A stretch of 47,242 nt of DNA from an uncultured Verrucomicrobiota bacterium (GCA_903873415.1 CAIQOK010000037.1:1-47242), one strand, 5' to 3'. Positions 24,561-32,761 are shown, numbered from the stretch's first letter. Notes: generated by a model not told the origin, from the letters alone. Translations and numbers: made by a program.

Positions 24561-25600
24561 CGCGTTTTTCGGAACATCCTCTGCCAGATCCAGTCGGAAT
24601 TCAACGCCATGGTGAAAGGCCCGCTGCGGGGCGCCCCCACCAACACCAGCCATTGCAGCACCCGCGCCCAGAACAACCGTCGCCCAAAAACCCTGTCACA
24701 CCGTCCTGCGACCGCCTTCTGCGCCTGCTCCCAAGACACCACGCCCCGACTCCACGCCGTCAGAGGATCGAGCGCCAGCTCGGCGGATTCAAAGGCCATC
24801 GACATCCCATTGCCTGTGACTGGCGGCGTCATTGTGACACTGTCACCAACGGAAAAATCGCCCTGACCCGAGGCGCGGCGGGGACTCAGGCTCAGACCGG
24901 CGACCGAACAAAAAGTATCCGGCTCAAAAACCGCGTTGCCAAGCCGCTGCCATAATACGGATCCGGGTTTACCCCGCAACAACTCCAGACCGCCTGCCGC
25001 GGTGTCCGCAGCACCGGCCCGTCGGCGAAAGAGACCGCAGACATTGACGGCACCGCCGCTGGTCACCCCCACGCCCACATAGCCGCCGCTGGCAACGTGC
25101 ATCTCGAGATCAGCCGTGAGCCGGACTCCCCGCGCGTGGACTTTGAGTCCAAACCAGCGCCAGCCCTTCTCCGCGGGCTGCGGGCGGCGACCGGTGGCGC
25201 GAAGCACCCCCTCCTCGAAACCGGGGCCCGCCCAGCGGGAACTCACACGCAATTCGCCGCCCAAACGCCGGAACTCGGCGGCCAACAGGGCGTCCATGGC
25301 ATAACGGGAAAGACAGAGCGCGGACCGGGGTGTCCGATGCACCGGAAAAGTCCGATGCAATGTGGAAAACACCACCGTGTCCGCCAAAACGGCACCGGCA
25401 TGCTCGAACAAAGAATTCAATCCCAACCGGATAAGAACGTCCTGTCCACGGCCACTGATGAATTCGCCGCAGACCCGGTGACGCGGGTAGTTGCCCGCCT
25501 CCCAAATCGTGACCGGCACACCACGCTGACGCAGCCCGATCCCGGCGGTTAACCCGGCCAATCCCCCGCCAACGATGGTGATGGATTTGGAAGGGATCAC
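24557..25600 (-). CDS. FAD-dependent oxidoreductase (monooxygenase/geranylgeranyl reductase-like)
   Basis: A 347-residue flavoprotein. The dinucleotide-binding motif GGGLAG lies near the N-terminus (SITIVGGGLAGLTAGIGLRQRG), followed by RVCGEFIS and, late in the protein, the flavin-binding GDSVTMTPPVTGNGMSMAFESAELA. This is the layout of aromatic hydroxylases and geranylgeranyl reductase-like enzymes. The GTG at 25600 overlaps the stop of the methyltransferase (GTGA); the longer open frame upstream is inside that gene. By position it is a likely tailoring oxidase or hydroxylase acting on the product of the type III polyketide synthase. Confidence 0.82.
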   Translation of the reverse strand: MIPSKSITIVGGGLAGLTAGIGLRQRGVPVTIWEAGNYPRHRVCGEFISGRGQDVLIRLGLNSLFEHAGAVLADTVVFSTLHRTFPVHRTPRSALCLSRYAMDALLAAEFRRLGGELRVSSRWAGPGFEEGVLRATGRRPQPAEKGWRWFGLKVHARGVRLTADLEMHVASGGYVGVGVTSGGAVNVCGLFRRRAGAADTAAGGLELLRGKPGSVLWQRLGNAVFEPDTFCSVAGLSLSPRRASGQGDFSVGDSVTMTPPVTGNGMSMAFESAELALDPLTAWSRGVVSWEQAQKAVAGRCDRVFGRRLFWARVLQWLVLVGAPRSGPFTMALNSDWIWQRMFRKTR

Positions 25601-26292
25601 GATTTGCTTTTGGGCCGCGCAACAAACAGGTGACTGAAAAGTCCGGCTCTCCGTTCGCTCAACTCCCAGTTTTGCGCCGCGGGCCATAGACCGGAAAGTT
25701 CCCATCCCCAAAATCCCGCCCGGACACTGGCCGTTGCATCGTGGCGGGTCACCGGCCCGCAGCCGACCAGGCCGACCAAACGGCTGAAGATCAAGGGCAG
25801 AGCTGCGCGGCGCGGTTCGACGGCGACAAACGCCCAACCAGCCCGGGCGGCGAGTCCGAAAACCTCTCCCAACTGCTCCCGGGTCAAATGATGAAGAAAC
25901 AAATTCACCACCACAACGTCCGCGTCGCCGGCTGCTGCCTGCCGCATCCAGCTCAAAGCATCAGCAACAACTGGATCAACCTGCCAGCCCCGCGCCTGAA
26001 AGGCGGCGCGGTGAACAGGATCAAACACGGCCGCACGATCAACCAGCGTGGCTTTCGCGTTGGGCCAGGACAAGCGCCGTGCGGCACGCAAGAGACAGCC
26101 GCCATCCCCCGAACCCAGCTCCACCAATCGCGGCGCCGGCTGGCCATTCGAGATATCGGCCAGCGCCCCGGCCAAAATACGATCATGTCCCATAAGGACG
26201 TTCAAGCGCCTCAGATCGCGCCGGGAACGAACCGCCTGCGGATCCTCCGGCAGCAGTTCATCAAGTAATTCTGGAGTCAGGCACCGATCCAT
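25597..26292 (-). CDS. Class I SAM-dependent methyltransferase of the polyketide operon
   Basis: A 231-residue methyltransferase. Motif I is LVELGSGDGGCLLRAARRL, followed by ATLVDRAAVFDPVHR and DADVVVVNLFLHHLTREQ. The ATG at 26292 comes 2 bp after the stop of the type III PKS gene, with GGAGGTGGA about 8 nt before it as a plausible ribosome-binding site. A GTG 6 nt earlier is an alternative start. Lying between the PKS and the flavoprotein, it probably O- or C-methylates the aromatic product. Confidence 0.78.
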   Translation of the reverse strand: MDRCLTPELLDELLPEDPQAVRSRRDLRRLNVLMGHDRILAGALADISNGQPAPRLVELGSGDGGCLLRAARRLSWPNAKATLVDRAAVFDPVHRAAFQARGWQVDPVVADALSWMRQAAAGDADVVVVNLFLHHLTREQLGEVFGLAARAGWAFVAVEPRRAALPLIFSRLVGLVGCGPVTRHDATASVRAGFWGWELSGLWPAAQNWELSERRAGLFSHLFVARPKSKS

Positions 26293-26294
26293 GT

Positions 26295-27350
26295 TCACTC
26301 CACCTCCAAGAGTGCGCCGTGACAAGTAAACCCGGCCCCGAAAGCTGACATCCACCAGTGGCCACCGGGTGCTCCGCCGGCAAGGGCCTGCTGCAGCACG
26401 AATAAAACCGAGGGACTGCTCATGTTCCCATGGTCACGCAGCACCGACTCACTCCAACGGGTGTCATGATCGGTTAGCTGCAGACCTTGGCGAAGTGCCG
26501 CCAGGACATCGCGGCCGCCCGGATGAAACATCCATCCACCTATCTGCGATCTCGCCACTCCGGCCAGCGAGAGGGCGTCTTGAAGGACTCTGGCGGCATG
26601 AGCGGCGGCCAGCAGCGGCACCTCAGGCTTGAGAATATTGCGCAACATGCCGTCCTTCTGTTCGAACCGCAGCAGATCGCGCTCGGCAGGCTGGAGAATC
26701 GATGCCGCCGCCTGCCATTTCACCCGGCGGTTGCCATTGGCCGAATGGGAAAGAACCGCAGCACCCGCACCGTCACCAAAAAGACAGGCGCTGATCAGGA
26801 CACCGGTGTCGTCATCGAGATAAAACGCGGCGCTGCAGACCTCCACGCAAATGGAAAGCACTTGGCGGCTGCGGCCCGAAGCCAGCAGCGCTTCGGCCGT
26901 GCGAAGATTGGGCAGGGCGGCACCGCATCCCTGCCCCACCAGATCAAGTGCCAGAACATCCGGCCGCAAGCACATCCTCTGTGAAACATAGCTGGTCAGG
27001 CCAGGACAGAGGTAACCAGTGCAGGTGCTGATGAGCACGGCATCGATGTCGGAGGCCTGAATCCGCGCGTCGGTCAGGGCGCGGTGCGCCGCCTGCGCCG
27101 CCAAATCCGGCGCCGCATCGAGAAAACGGGCGTGCAGGACGTCAGGCGTCAGGTCGAAGGCGTGGTTCAAATCCGCCAGCGCCAGGTGACGGGTGGCGAT
27201 GCCGTTGTTGCCGGAGAGAACTTTTCTGAGGATAGCCCGGGAGCGCGGCAGCAGCTTGGGGAACCGGGCGGCCGCCTGCATTGCCTCCCAGCACTGAGCT
27301 TGGGTGTAGCACCGGTCCGGCACGGCTGTTCCCAATCCAGTTATGAACAT
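26295..27350 (-). CDS. Type III polyketide synthase (chalcone/stilbene synthase family)
   Basis: A 351-residue homodimeric ketosynthase that extends an acyl-CoA starter with malonyl-CoA without a carrier protein. The catalytic triad is complete: Cys142 in DLVGQGCGAAL, His276 in GWMFHPGGRDVL and Asn309 in LRDHGNMSSPSVLF. Other family marks are TCTGYLCPGLTSYV and LFGDGAGAAVL. The start at 27350 (MFITGLGTAVPDRC) matches the family N-terminus. It is the first gene of a minus-strand operon with a methyltransferase, a flavoprotein and thiE. Likely products are alkylresorcinols, alkylpyrones or small phenolics; the starter unit cannot be read from sequence. Confidence 0.9.
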   Translation of the reverse strand: MFITGLGTAVPDRCYTQAQCWEAMQAAARFPKLLPRSRAILRKVLSGNNGIATRHLALADLNHAFDLTPDVLHARFLDAAPDLAAQAAHRALTDARIQASDIDAVLISTCTGYLCPGLTSYVSQRMCLRPDVLALDLVGQGCGAALPNLRTAEALLASGRSRQVLSICVEVCSAAFYLDDDTGVLISACLFGDGAGAAVLSHSANGNRRVKWQAAASILQPAERDLLRFEQKDGMLRNILKPEVPLLAAAHAARVLQDALSLAGVARSQIGGWMFHPGGRDVLAALRQGLQLTDHDTRWSESVLRDHGNMSSPSVLFVLQQALAGGAPGGHWWMSAFGAGFTCHGALLEVE

Positions 27351-27479
27351 GCGCCACTTTAGACGCCATCGAGCCCAAGGGCCAGAACTGTCTAAAAGCG
27401 CAAGACAGATTTTCAAATCACGCTTTACAAGACTCCAAATCGGAATAAGCTGCGGTTGAACTAAAGAACCGAAAAGAAT

Positions 27480-27935
27480 ATGCGAAAGACCCTCTCCTAT
27501 TTTGCCGCCCTAGCCCTGCTCGCTGCGCTGGCTTCGGGATGCGCCAACATTGAAAACAAGCTCGGCCGCGGCTTGGCTAACACTTTTGAAGTCGTGCGCG
27601 GCGGCGAATTCCGCCGAACCTCCGAAGAAGCCGCCCTTTTTGAGTCGCCCGACACTTCCTACAGCACCGGCTTTGTGCGGGGCATCGACCGCACTCTGGC
27701 CCGCACAGGCATCGGCCTGATCGAGATCGTAACCGCCCCGATTCCGTTGCCAGGCGTCGGCTACGGCCCGATGTGCACCGATTACCTCTCTCCCACCCCG
27801 GTGTATCCCGACAACTACACGCCCGGCATGATGGCCGGATCGATGTATGAGACGGACACCTACCTGGGTTACGGCGGCGGAGATGTGGCGCCGTTTGTTC
27901 CCGGCAGCCGGTTCAGCGTGTTCGACACGCACTGA
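27480..27935 (+). CDS. Lipoprotein of the exosortase-associated TIGR04073 type
   Basis: A 151-residue protein with a lipoprotein signal peptide (LLAALASGC, lipobox cysteine at about residue 21). After it comes a segment typical of the TIGR04073 family (NKLGRGLANTFEVVRGGEFRRTSEEAALFE), then GFVRGIDRTLARTGIGLIEIVTAPIPLPGVGYGP. The rest is Pro/Tyr/Gly rich. Members occur mainly in Verrucomicrobiota and related phyla alongside exosortase systems; none of the sorting genes are in this window. It is a single gene, divergent from the PKS operon and ended by a terminator at 27959. Confidence 0.75.
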   Translation: MRKTLSYFAALALLAALASGCANIENKLGRGLANTFEVVRGGEFRRTSEEAALFESPDTSYSTGFVRGIDRTLARTGIGLIEIVTAPIPLPGVGYGPMCTDYLSPTPVYPDNYTPGMMAGSMYETDTYLGYGGGDVAPFVPGSRFSVFDTH

Positions 27936-27958
27936 TCGCCTATTCTTTCAATCAAGCC

Positions 27959-27988
27959 TGCGCCAACCTCACCCGTTGGCGCATTTTT
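27959..27988 (+). terminator. Rho-independent terminator after the TIGR04073-like gene
   Basis: TGCGCCAAC (27959-27967) pairs perfectly with GTTGGCGCA (27975-27983) across a 7-nt loop and is followed by five T. It ends only 3 nt before the ispE start codon. Confidence 0.85.
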
Positions 27989-27991
27989 ATT

Positions 27992-28870
27992 ATGACCCTC
28001 GATAAAAAATCCCCCTGCAAGGTAAACCTGATCCTGAACATCCTCGGCAAGCGCGCTGACGGCTTTCATGAACTGGAAACCCTCATGCACCCCGTCGCCG
28101 CCTGCGACGATCTGAGCTTCGCCCGGGTGCCCCGGGGATTACACCTTACCTGCAACGATCCTCAACTGCCGGTGGACGGGGGAAACCTGGTGCACCGGGC
28201 GGCAACCTCCTTTCTGCAGGCCACCGAAATCCGCGACGGCGTCCGGATCCATCTCGAAAAGAAGCTCCCGCTTGCAGCAGGATTGGGCGGCGGCAGCGCC
28301 AATGCCGCCATCACCCTGCTTGGCCTGAATGAGATCTTCGGCAAACCCCTGACAACGCAGGCGCTGAACCGCATCGCCGCGTCGCTGGGATCGGATATCC
28401 CGTTTTTTCTGCAACCAAGACCCGCCCTGGCCACCGGCCGCGGCGAACAGGTCCAGTCGCTCGACTTTTTTCCGGCACTGCGCGGCTCGTCGATCCTGCT
28501 GATCCATCCTGGATTCGGCATCTCCACCGCCTGGGCCTACCAGACCCTGACCAGATTTCCTGCCGCCCTGAACGGCATTCCGGGCCGCGCGCAAAAACTT
28601 GTCTCACTGCTCCAAACTTCCGATTTGAACAACGCCGGAGCGCAATTCTACAACTCGCTCGAGGCGCCGGCTCTTGAGAAATATCCCATCCTCGCCCTCT
28701 ATCAGGAATTTCTGCGGGAACAGGGCGCCGCAGTGTCATTGATGTCCGGCAGCGGGTCCACCACCTTTGCCATTTTCGATACCGCAACCGCAGCCGAATC
28801 GGCGTTGGAAAAATTCAAAGCCAAATTCGGCAGCCAGGGATGGACCACCATTGTCCCCATGGAAGGCTAA
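27992..28870 (+). CDS. ispE: 4-diphosphocytidyl-2-C-methyl-D-erythritol kinase
   Basis: GHMP kinase of the non-mevalonate isoprenoid pathway, phosphorylating CDP-methylerythritol. The 292 residues show the N-terminal KSPCKVNLILNILGKRADGFHELET, the ATP loop PLAAGLGGGSANAAITLLGLN and the C-terminal SLMSGSGSTTFAIF. Length and motifs are standard. It starts right after a terminator, so it needs its own promoter or read-through; none was clear. It supplies precursors that could also feed the hopanoid branch implied by hpnH. Confidence 0.94.
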   Translation: MTLDKKSPCKVNLILNILGKRADGFHELETLMHPVAACDDLSFARVPRGLHLTCNDPQLPVDGGNLVHRAATSFLQATEIRDGVRIHLEKKLPLAAGLGGGSANAAITLLGLNEIFGKPLTTQALNRIAASLGSDIPFFLQPRPALATGRGEQVQSLDFFPALRGSSILLIHPGFGISTAWAYQTLTRFPAALNGIPGRAQKLVSLLQTSDLNNAGAQFYNSLEAPALEKYPILALYQEFLREQGAAVSLMSGSGSTTFAIFDTATAAESALEKFKAKFGSQGWTTIVPMEG

Positions 28871-28876
28871 ACGGAT

Positions 28877-30691
28877 TTACTGGGACGGATATTTCCAGAC
28901 CCAATCCCCGCGATCTCGATCGACCTTCCCGGTTTTCGGATTTAGCACGATTTCGCCGCCCCCATCCTTCTCATTCCAGCCAACGGAATAGAGGACAAAC
29001 TGTCCGTCTTCCCTGCGGCGATAGTGGAATGGCTTGCCATTGATAAGATCATGCGGAACCTGCTCGATCAATCCAGGCGACAGAAAAGCCAGAGCATCGG
29101 GATACTGGCCTTGGGCGAGGCGATAGCGTTCCAGGGCACAGGCGACCCGGGCTAAATCCAGCCCGGACTGAATGACGACAAAGCGCCTGTTGAGCAACTC
29201 AAGGGAGGGGTAGAAGAGACGAACCAGTGGATTGAATACCGAGCTTTTCCGCATCTCCCGGCGCGATCCCTCCGCCAGTCGGGCATTCGCATGGGGTAAA
29301 ACCAACCTTTGTGGCAAATCCACCGCCGGGAAATTCCAATGCTGGAACATCTGCGCGAAGCTCAATTCGGTCCAATGAAACCAACCGTCTGGGGCAAGGA
29401 GGAACCAGGCCGTAACGGCTAACTCCGGATTTTCGGTGGGTGAAACGACGAAAAAATTATGACAGATATCCAAATTTCGAATATCCCGATGACGCCGCCA
29501 GAATTCCAATGCGGAAATCTTGGCCGCCAGTTCTCCCCGCATGGCCCGGTGGTAATCCGCCAGATAATCCTGTTTGCCGAGTTGAGCTTGCAGATCGGCG
29601 ATCTGGCGATGCGACCATTCGTGCCGTGCCAGCCCCTGCCAAATCGGTTGCATCAAAAGTTCTTGGCAAGAGATTCGGACGAGCTGTGACATGAGAAACG
29701 GCTCGTCGCGGACAGCATCGCAACAACGTAAGGCCAGTTTAACATCTGCCAGAGCTTTTTCCGGCTGAGCCGCCTCCAGTTCGGCCAGGGCACGAAGGCT
29801 CAAACACTGGACGACCTGTTTGATGGTGGAAAGGTGAGGCAGCACCGCTCTGGCCAGATCCTCTCGATCATACTCCAGCGGAAAGCGGGAATAAGTCCTT
29901 GGGGCGGCAACCCGCAACTCATTTATGGCAGAATCATATTTGCTCAAGGCAAGAAGCACATCAGCGGCCGGGGGTGGCCGCTGCGGCGAGTCTGGAAATT
30001 CATTGGCAGCCAGGTGGTTTGGCTTGCGGGAATCGGCTCGGGGTTGTCGATAATACTCCTGCCAGGACTTCAAATCCTCGAATAAACCTTGTTCCCAAGA
30101 TTCAAACGGCGGAGGAACCGAATGATCCACTCCTTCGCGGTCCATTTTCAACGCCAACCGATTCACCACATTGGTGTCATAGTGTGCACGGCGATGCCCG
30201 GCTCCATCCAGCCATGCTCCATAGCTACTGGCAACAATCGGGGCCAAGGCGAAATTTTGCTCATCCGGGACCGGAGGAGGAACGAGGCTTGCAAAATCGA
30301 ATCGTTCGCCTTTCGCCTCCCATTCCTGTCGATACGAATCCCAGGCACGCTTGCCACGCCAGTTTTCCTCGGCATAGAACAAAGCCACCAGCGTGACCAG
30401 GCACGCCAATACAAAGAAACGACGCTGCAACAACCGCCCCACCCGCTGTCTAAAAAGCGGTATCCACGCAAGCAAAAGACAAGCAAAACCGAGCGCGAAG
30501 CTTAGCAGCAAAATCGGACCGATAATAACGGCCGCCTTTTCCAACCACTCAGCGGAGTTATACGGTGGACAGATGACAAAAATTCCATATTCAATCGCCA
30601 GTCCAAGGATCGACAGGAGGGCAAGCCCACCGAAGAAATGGCGCGGCTCGTTCCACCAGGTTTGCAAAATAAATTTCAGACGTGGGTTCAT
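28877..30691 (-). CDS. Large membrane-anchored protein of the ECF sigma operon, unknown function
   Basis: A 604-residue protein with three predicted membrane helices near the N-terminus (FFGGLALLSILGLAIEYGIFVI, VIIGPILLLSFALGFACLLLAW, FFVLACLVTLVALFY) and a long soluble region. The last ~75 residues (ACALERYRLAQGQYPDALAFL, then DLINGKPFHYRRREDGQFVLYSVGWNEKDGG) resemble the C-terminal strand region of pseudopilin-like proteins frequent in Verrucomicrobiota. Function unknown. The ATG at 30691 lies 4 bp after the putative anti-sigma gene and 6 bp separate its stop from ispE, so it is the last gene of the sigma operon. Confidence 0.68.
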   Translation of the reverse strand: MNPRLKFILQTWWNEPRHFFGGLALLSILGLAIEYGIFVICPPYNSAEWLEKAAVIIGPILLLSFALGFACLLLAWIPLFRQRVGRLLQRRFFVLACLVTLVALFYAEENWRGKRAWDSYRQEWEAKGERFDFASLVPPPVPDEQNFALAPIVASSYGAWLDGAGHRRAHYDTNVVNRLALKMDREGVDHSVPPPFESWEQGLFEDLKSWQEYYRQPRADSRKPNHLAANEFPDSPQRPPPAADVLLALSKYDSAINELRVAAPRTYSRFPLEYDREDLARAVLPHLSTIKQVVQCLSLRALAELEAAQPEKALADVKLALRCCDAVRDEPFLMSQLVRISCQELLMQPIWQGLARHEWSHRQIADLQAQLGKQDYLADYHRAMRGELAAKISALEFWRRHRDIRNLDICHNFFVVSPTENPELAVTAWFLLAPDGWFHWTELSFAQMFQHWNFPAVDLPQRLVLPHANARLAEGSRREMRKSSVFNPLVRLFYPSLELLNRRFVVIQSGLDLARVACALERYRLAQGQYPDALAFLSPGLIEQVPHDLINGKPFHYRRREDGQFVLYSVGWNEKDGGGEIVLNPKTGKVDRDRGDWVWKYPSQ

Positions 30692-30695
30692 AGAT

Positions 30696-31100
30696 TCATG
30701 CTTTGAGGAATGGCAAGCTACGCTCGCTGTGCGGCCGGGGCGAGGGCTGCTTGGGTTCCTCGGCGTCACCCGAAACCGGCTGTTTCCCAAGGCTCAGTTC
30801 GGTTAAAAGCCGCCGCTGCTCGAGCAGAGCCATGCGAAGCTCCGGCGTCATCGGCACGGACTTGAATATGGCCCTAGGCGATAGCTCGCGATTGGCAAGA
30901 TTCAGTGCCAGAATGATCACCCAGACAGCCGCCAGAGCGGTCCACGCCAGCCGATCCGGTTTGGAAAACGGGACTGGAAAAATGGATGCGACTGCCTTGG
31001 GCGATTCCGGGCGGGCGGCAGTGAGAATATCCATGCGCCATGCCGGTGGAATTTTGCGTGGCGGCTGGCGGAGGATGCGTTGTTCCAAATCGTCGTTCAT
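30696..31100 (-). CDS. Putative anti-sigma factor, single membrane span
   Basis: A 134-residue protein with a soluble N-terminal part (MNDDLEQRILRQPPRKIPPAWRMDILTAAR), one membrane helix (LAWTALAAVWVIILALNLA, about 51-69) and an external tail with MTPELRMALLEQRRLLTELSL. Its ATG overlaps the stop of the ECF sigma factor (ATGA). Position and topology suggest an anti-sigma factor, but I do not see a zinc-binding HxxxCxxC motif, so this is inference from context. Confidence 0.65.
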   Translation of the reverse strand: MNDDLEQRILRQPPRKIPPAWRMDILTAARPESPKAVASIFPVPFSKPDRLAWTALAAVWVIILALNLANRELSPRAIFKSVPMTPELRMALLEQRRLLTELSLGKQPVSGDAEEPKQPSPRPHSERSLPFLKA

Positions 31101-31603
31101 TTGATTTCCTCGTAAAGCGGACGCAGCGCGGCGCGCAATTTGTCTAGCCCGTAGCGATAGCGACTGGCGGCGGTATTGGGCGAAATCTCCAGCACCACGC
31201 CAATCTGCTCAAAAGTCAGATCCTCCCAGAGTTTCAGATGCACCACAGCCCTCTGGTCGGCGGGCAATTCCGCCAGCGCACCGGTGAGAGCCGCCCGGAA
31301 CGCCGGCTCATCAGCCTGATTTTCCGGATCAAAAATCCCGGGTTGATCCGATCCGAACTGTTCATGGTAGCGATCGCGAGCGCCGCAGCGGCGGATCTGG
31401 TCAATGGCTGCATTATGCGCCAGGCGCATCAGGAAGGACCTCTGATCTCGGATAGCCAGAAAAAGATCCGGCTGGCGTGCGATCCGGGTGAACACTTCCT
31501 GAAGCACATCGCGGGTATCCGCTTCGTTGCGGGTCAGGTTCAGGAGAAAGGCGAACAAGGACTGGGCGTGCTGATCGTAAATTATTTCAAGGTCGTCGGG
31601 CAT
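31097..31603 (-). CDS. ECF-type RNA polymerase sigma factor
   Basis: A 168-residue sigma-70 family factor. Region 2 is IYDQHAQSLFAFLLNLTRNEADTRDVLQEVFTRI followed by RSFLMRLAHNAAIDQIRR. Region 4, with its helix-turn-helix, is LPADQRAVVHLKLWEDLTFEQIGVVLEISPNTAASRYRYGLDKLRAAL. ATG 31603 gives MPDDLEIIYD; a GTG at 31615 is possible. It is coupled to a single-span putative anti-sigma factor and a large membrane protein, which suggests a response to an envelope signal. I found no copy of a candidate autoregulatory promoter. Confidence 0.88.
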   Translation of the reverse strand: MPDDLEIIYDQHAQSLFAFLLNLTRNEADTRDVLQEVFTRIARQPDLFLAIRDQRSFLMRLAHNAAIDQIRRCGARDRYHEQFGSDQPGIFDPENQADEPAFRAALTGALAELPADQRAVVHLKLWEDLTFEQIGVVLEISPNTAASRYRYGLDKLRAALRPLYEEIK

Positions 31604-31659
31604 CTGGCTTACCACAATGACGCACGCGCCAAAGTGATTTGTCTAGTCCGCGGCAAAAA

Positions 31660-32520
31660 TCAATATCCGGAACGATCCTTCTCAAGCGCCCGCAGGCGGG
31701 TCCGAAGTCGACCGCGACGTCGCTCCCAATCGACCCAACTGAACTGCCAACGCTCGCCGTTGAATTGAATGCGGGCTCCGGGCCAGAGCTGCTCAAGGGC
31801 GGCCATCTGGTGTTGGAACAACAACTTATCATTCCACCGGCTATAGGCTTCGGCGAGGTTCAACCTGTTTTCCGGATAATCCGGAGCCAATTTCAGCGCC
31901 CGCTCCAGATGTTGCAGCGCCAGGCTCCGGCTGCCGATGCTGATCAGCACGGGCGCCTCGCCATAAAGCAGACCCAGATTCCGATCCGGACCGGCGAAGT
32001 CAAAATGCTCGTCCAGATCGCGGGCGTGGTTGAACTCACGCTCCATGTCATAAACCAATTGAAGTCCGGCGAAGTTGCGCTTGGTATCGGCAAGCTGACC
32101 GAGGTTCATGCCGAAATAATAATGGACCGGGGCGGCATTGGTGGCGAAGGCCAGAACCTGCCGACAGATGCCGATTCCTTGCAGAGCGTAGGCCGCGCGG
32201 GCCGATTTGTTGGTGACGGCTGCAGAGGCATCAAAACAGGCCCGGGCCAACTCCCAGCCTGCCCGGACATTGTTGCTGTCGGATTGGAACCGGATGAGGG
32301 CGAGGTCAACCTGCTGCGCCGCGCGGCTTGGAGCGGCATCGACGACCGCGAGGCTGTTGGTATTTTGAATGGCTTGCAGGGAAAGGACTGCGGCGCAGCA
32401 GGCGGTAATGACAACCGACTGCCATGCCCATTTGGCCAAGCAGCTCAGGGGACGCGGGGCGCTGGTCCCGGAGGCCTTGGTCGCCGGGCTGCCGGACAAC
32501 GAATTAGGGATTGCACGCAT
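31660..32520 (-). CDS. Membrane-anchored TPR-repeat protein
   Basis: A 286-residue protein with one N-terminal hydrophobic helix (WAWQSVVITACCAAVLSLQ) followed by helical repeats. One repeat (SRSLALQHLERALKLAPDYPENRLNLAEAYSRW) fits the TPR consensus well, and earlier helices (ARAAYALQGIGICRQVL, PVHYYFGMNLGQLADTK) are degenerate repeats. Probably a periplasm-facing scaffold. ATG 32520 or GTG 32526 may be the start. It has a predicted promoter that overlaps the promoter of the divergent lipoprotein gene. Confidence 0.7.
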   Translation of the reverse strand: MRAIPNSLSGSPATKASGTSAPRPLSCLAKWAWQSVVITACCAAVLSLQAIQNTNSLAVVDAAPSRAAQQVDLALIRFQSDSNNVRAGWELARACFDASAAVTNKSARAAYALQGIGICRQVLAFATNAAPVHYYFGMNLGQLADTKRNFAGLQLVYDMEREFNHARDLDEHFDFAGPDRNLGLLYGEAPVLISIGSRSLALQHLERALKLAPDYPENRLNLAEAYSRWNDKLLFQHQMAALEQLWPGARIQFNGERWQFSWVDWERRRGRLRTRLRALEKDRSGY

Positions 32521-32538
32521 CGCCACCCGTCATATACT
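32511..32538 (+). promoter_or_regulatory. Predicted promoter of the lipoprotein and hpnH genes
   Basis: TTGCAC (32511-32516), a 16-bp spacer and a near-consensus TATACT (32533-32538), then 9 nt to the GTG at 32548. It shares bases with the opposite-strand promoter at 32529-32557. Confidence 0.55.
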
Positions 32539-32557
32539 GCGGCCAGAGTGAGATCAA
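32529..32557 (-). promoter_or_regulatory. Predicted promoter of the TPR gene, overlapping the plus-strand promoter
   Basis: On the minus strand: TTGATC (32557-32552), a 17-bp spacer and TATGAC (32534-32529), then 8 nt to the ATG at 32520. Its -10 box shares positions 32533-32534 with the -10 box of the divergent gene, so the two promoters should compete. Confidence 0.5.
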
Positions 32558-32757
32558 ACGGCAAATGGCTCAAGTTGGTTGTTTTCCCGGCCCTGACTAT
32601 TTTAGTCGCGGGTTGCGGGGGGATTTCGGCCTCCAAGAGCGTGTCGCCCCTAGACTTTTTCATGCCCGGCCTGCTCCGGGCGGAACCGTCAACCCGATCC
32701 AACTCGGTTCCTGTCGGGCCTTTCCTTGGCCCGGTCAAGCAGGTCGCTCAAAACTAA
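32548..32757 (+). CDS. Small lipoprotein upstream of hpnH
   Basis: A 69-residue protein starting at GTG 32548. A short basic N-terminus (MRSNGKWLKLV) leads into a hydrophobic stretch and a good lipobox, ILVAGCGG, with the acylated cysteine at about residue 21. The mature part has only ~49 residues (SPLDFFMPGLL, PVGPFLGPVKQVAQN) with no domain I know. A longer open frame in the same phase extends far upstream but is antisense to the TPR gene. It lies 4 bp before hpnH and shares its promoter. Confidence 0.65.
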   Translation: MRSNGKWLKLVVFPALTILVAGCGGISASKSVSPLDFFMPGLLRAEPSTRSNSVPVGPFLGPVKQVAQN

Positions 32758-32761
32758 TTCT

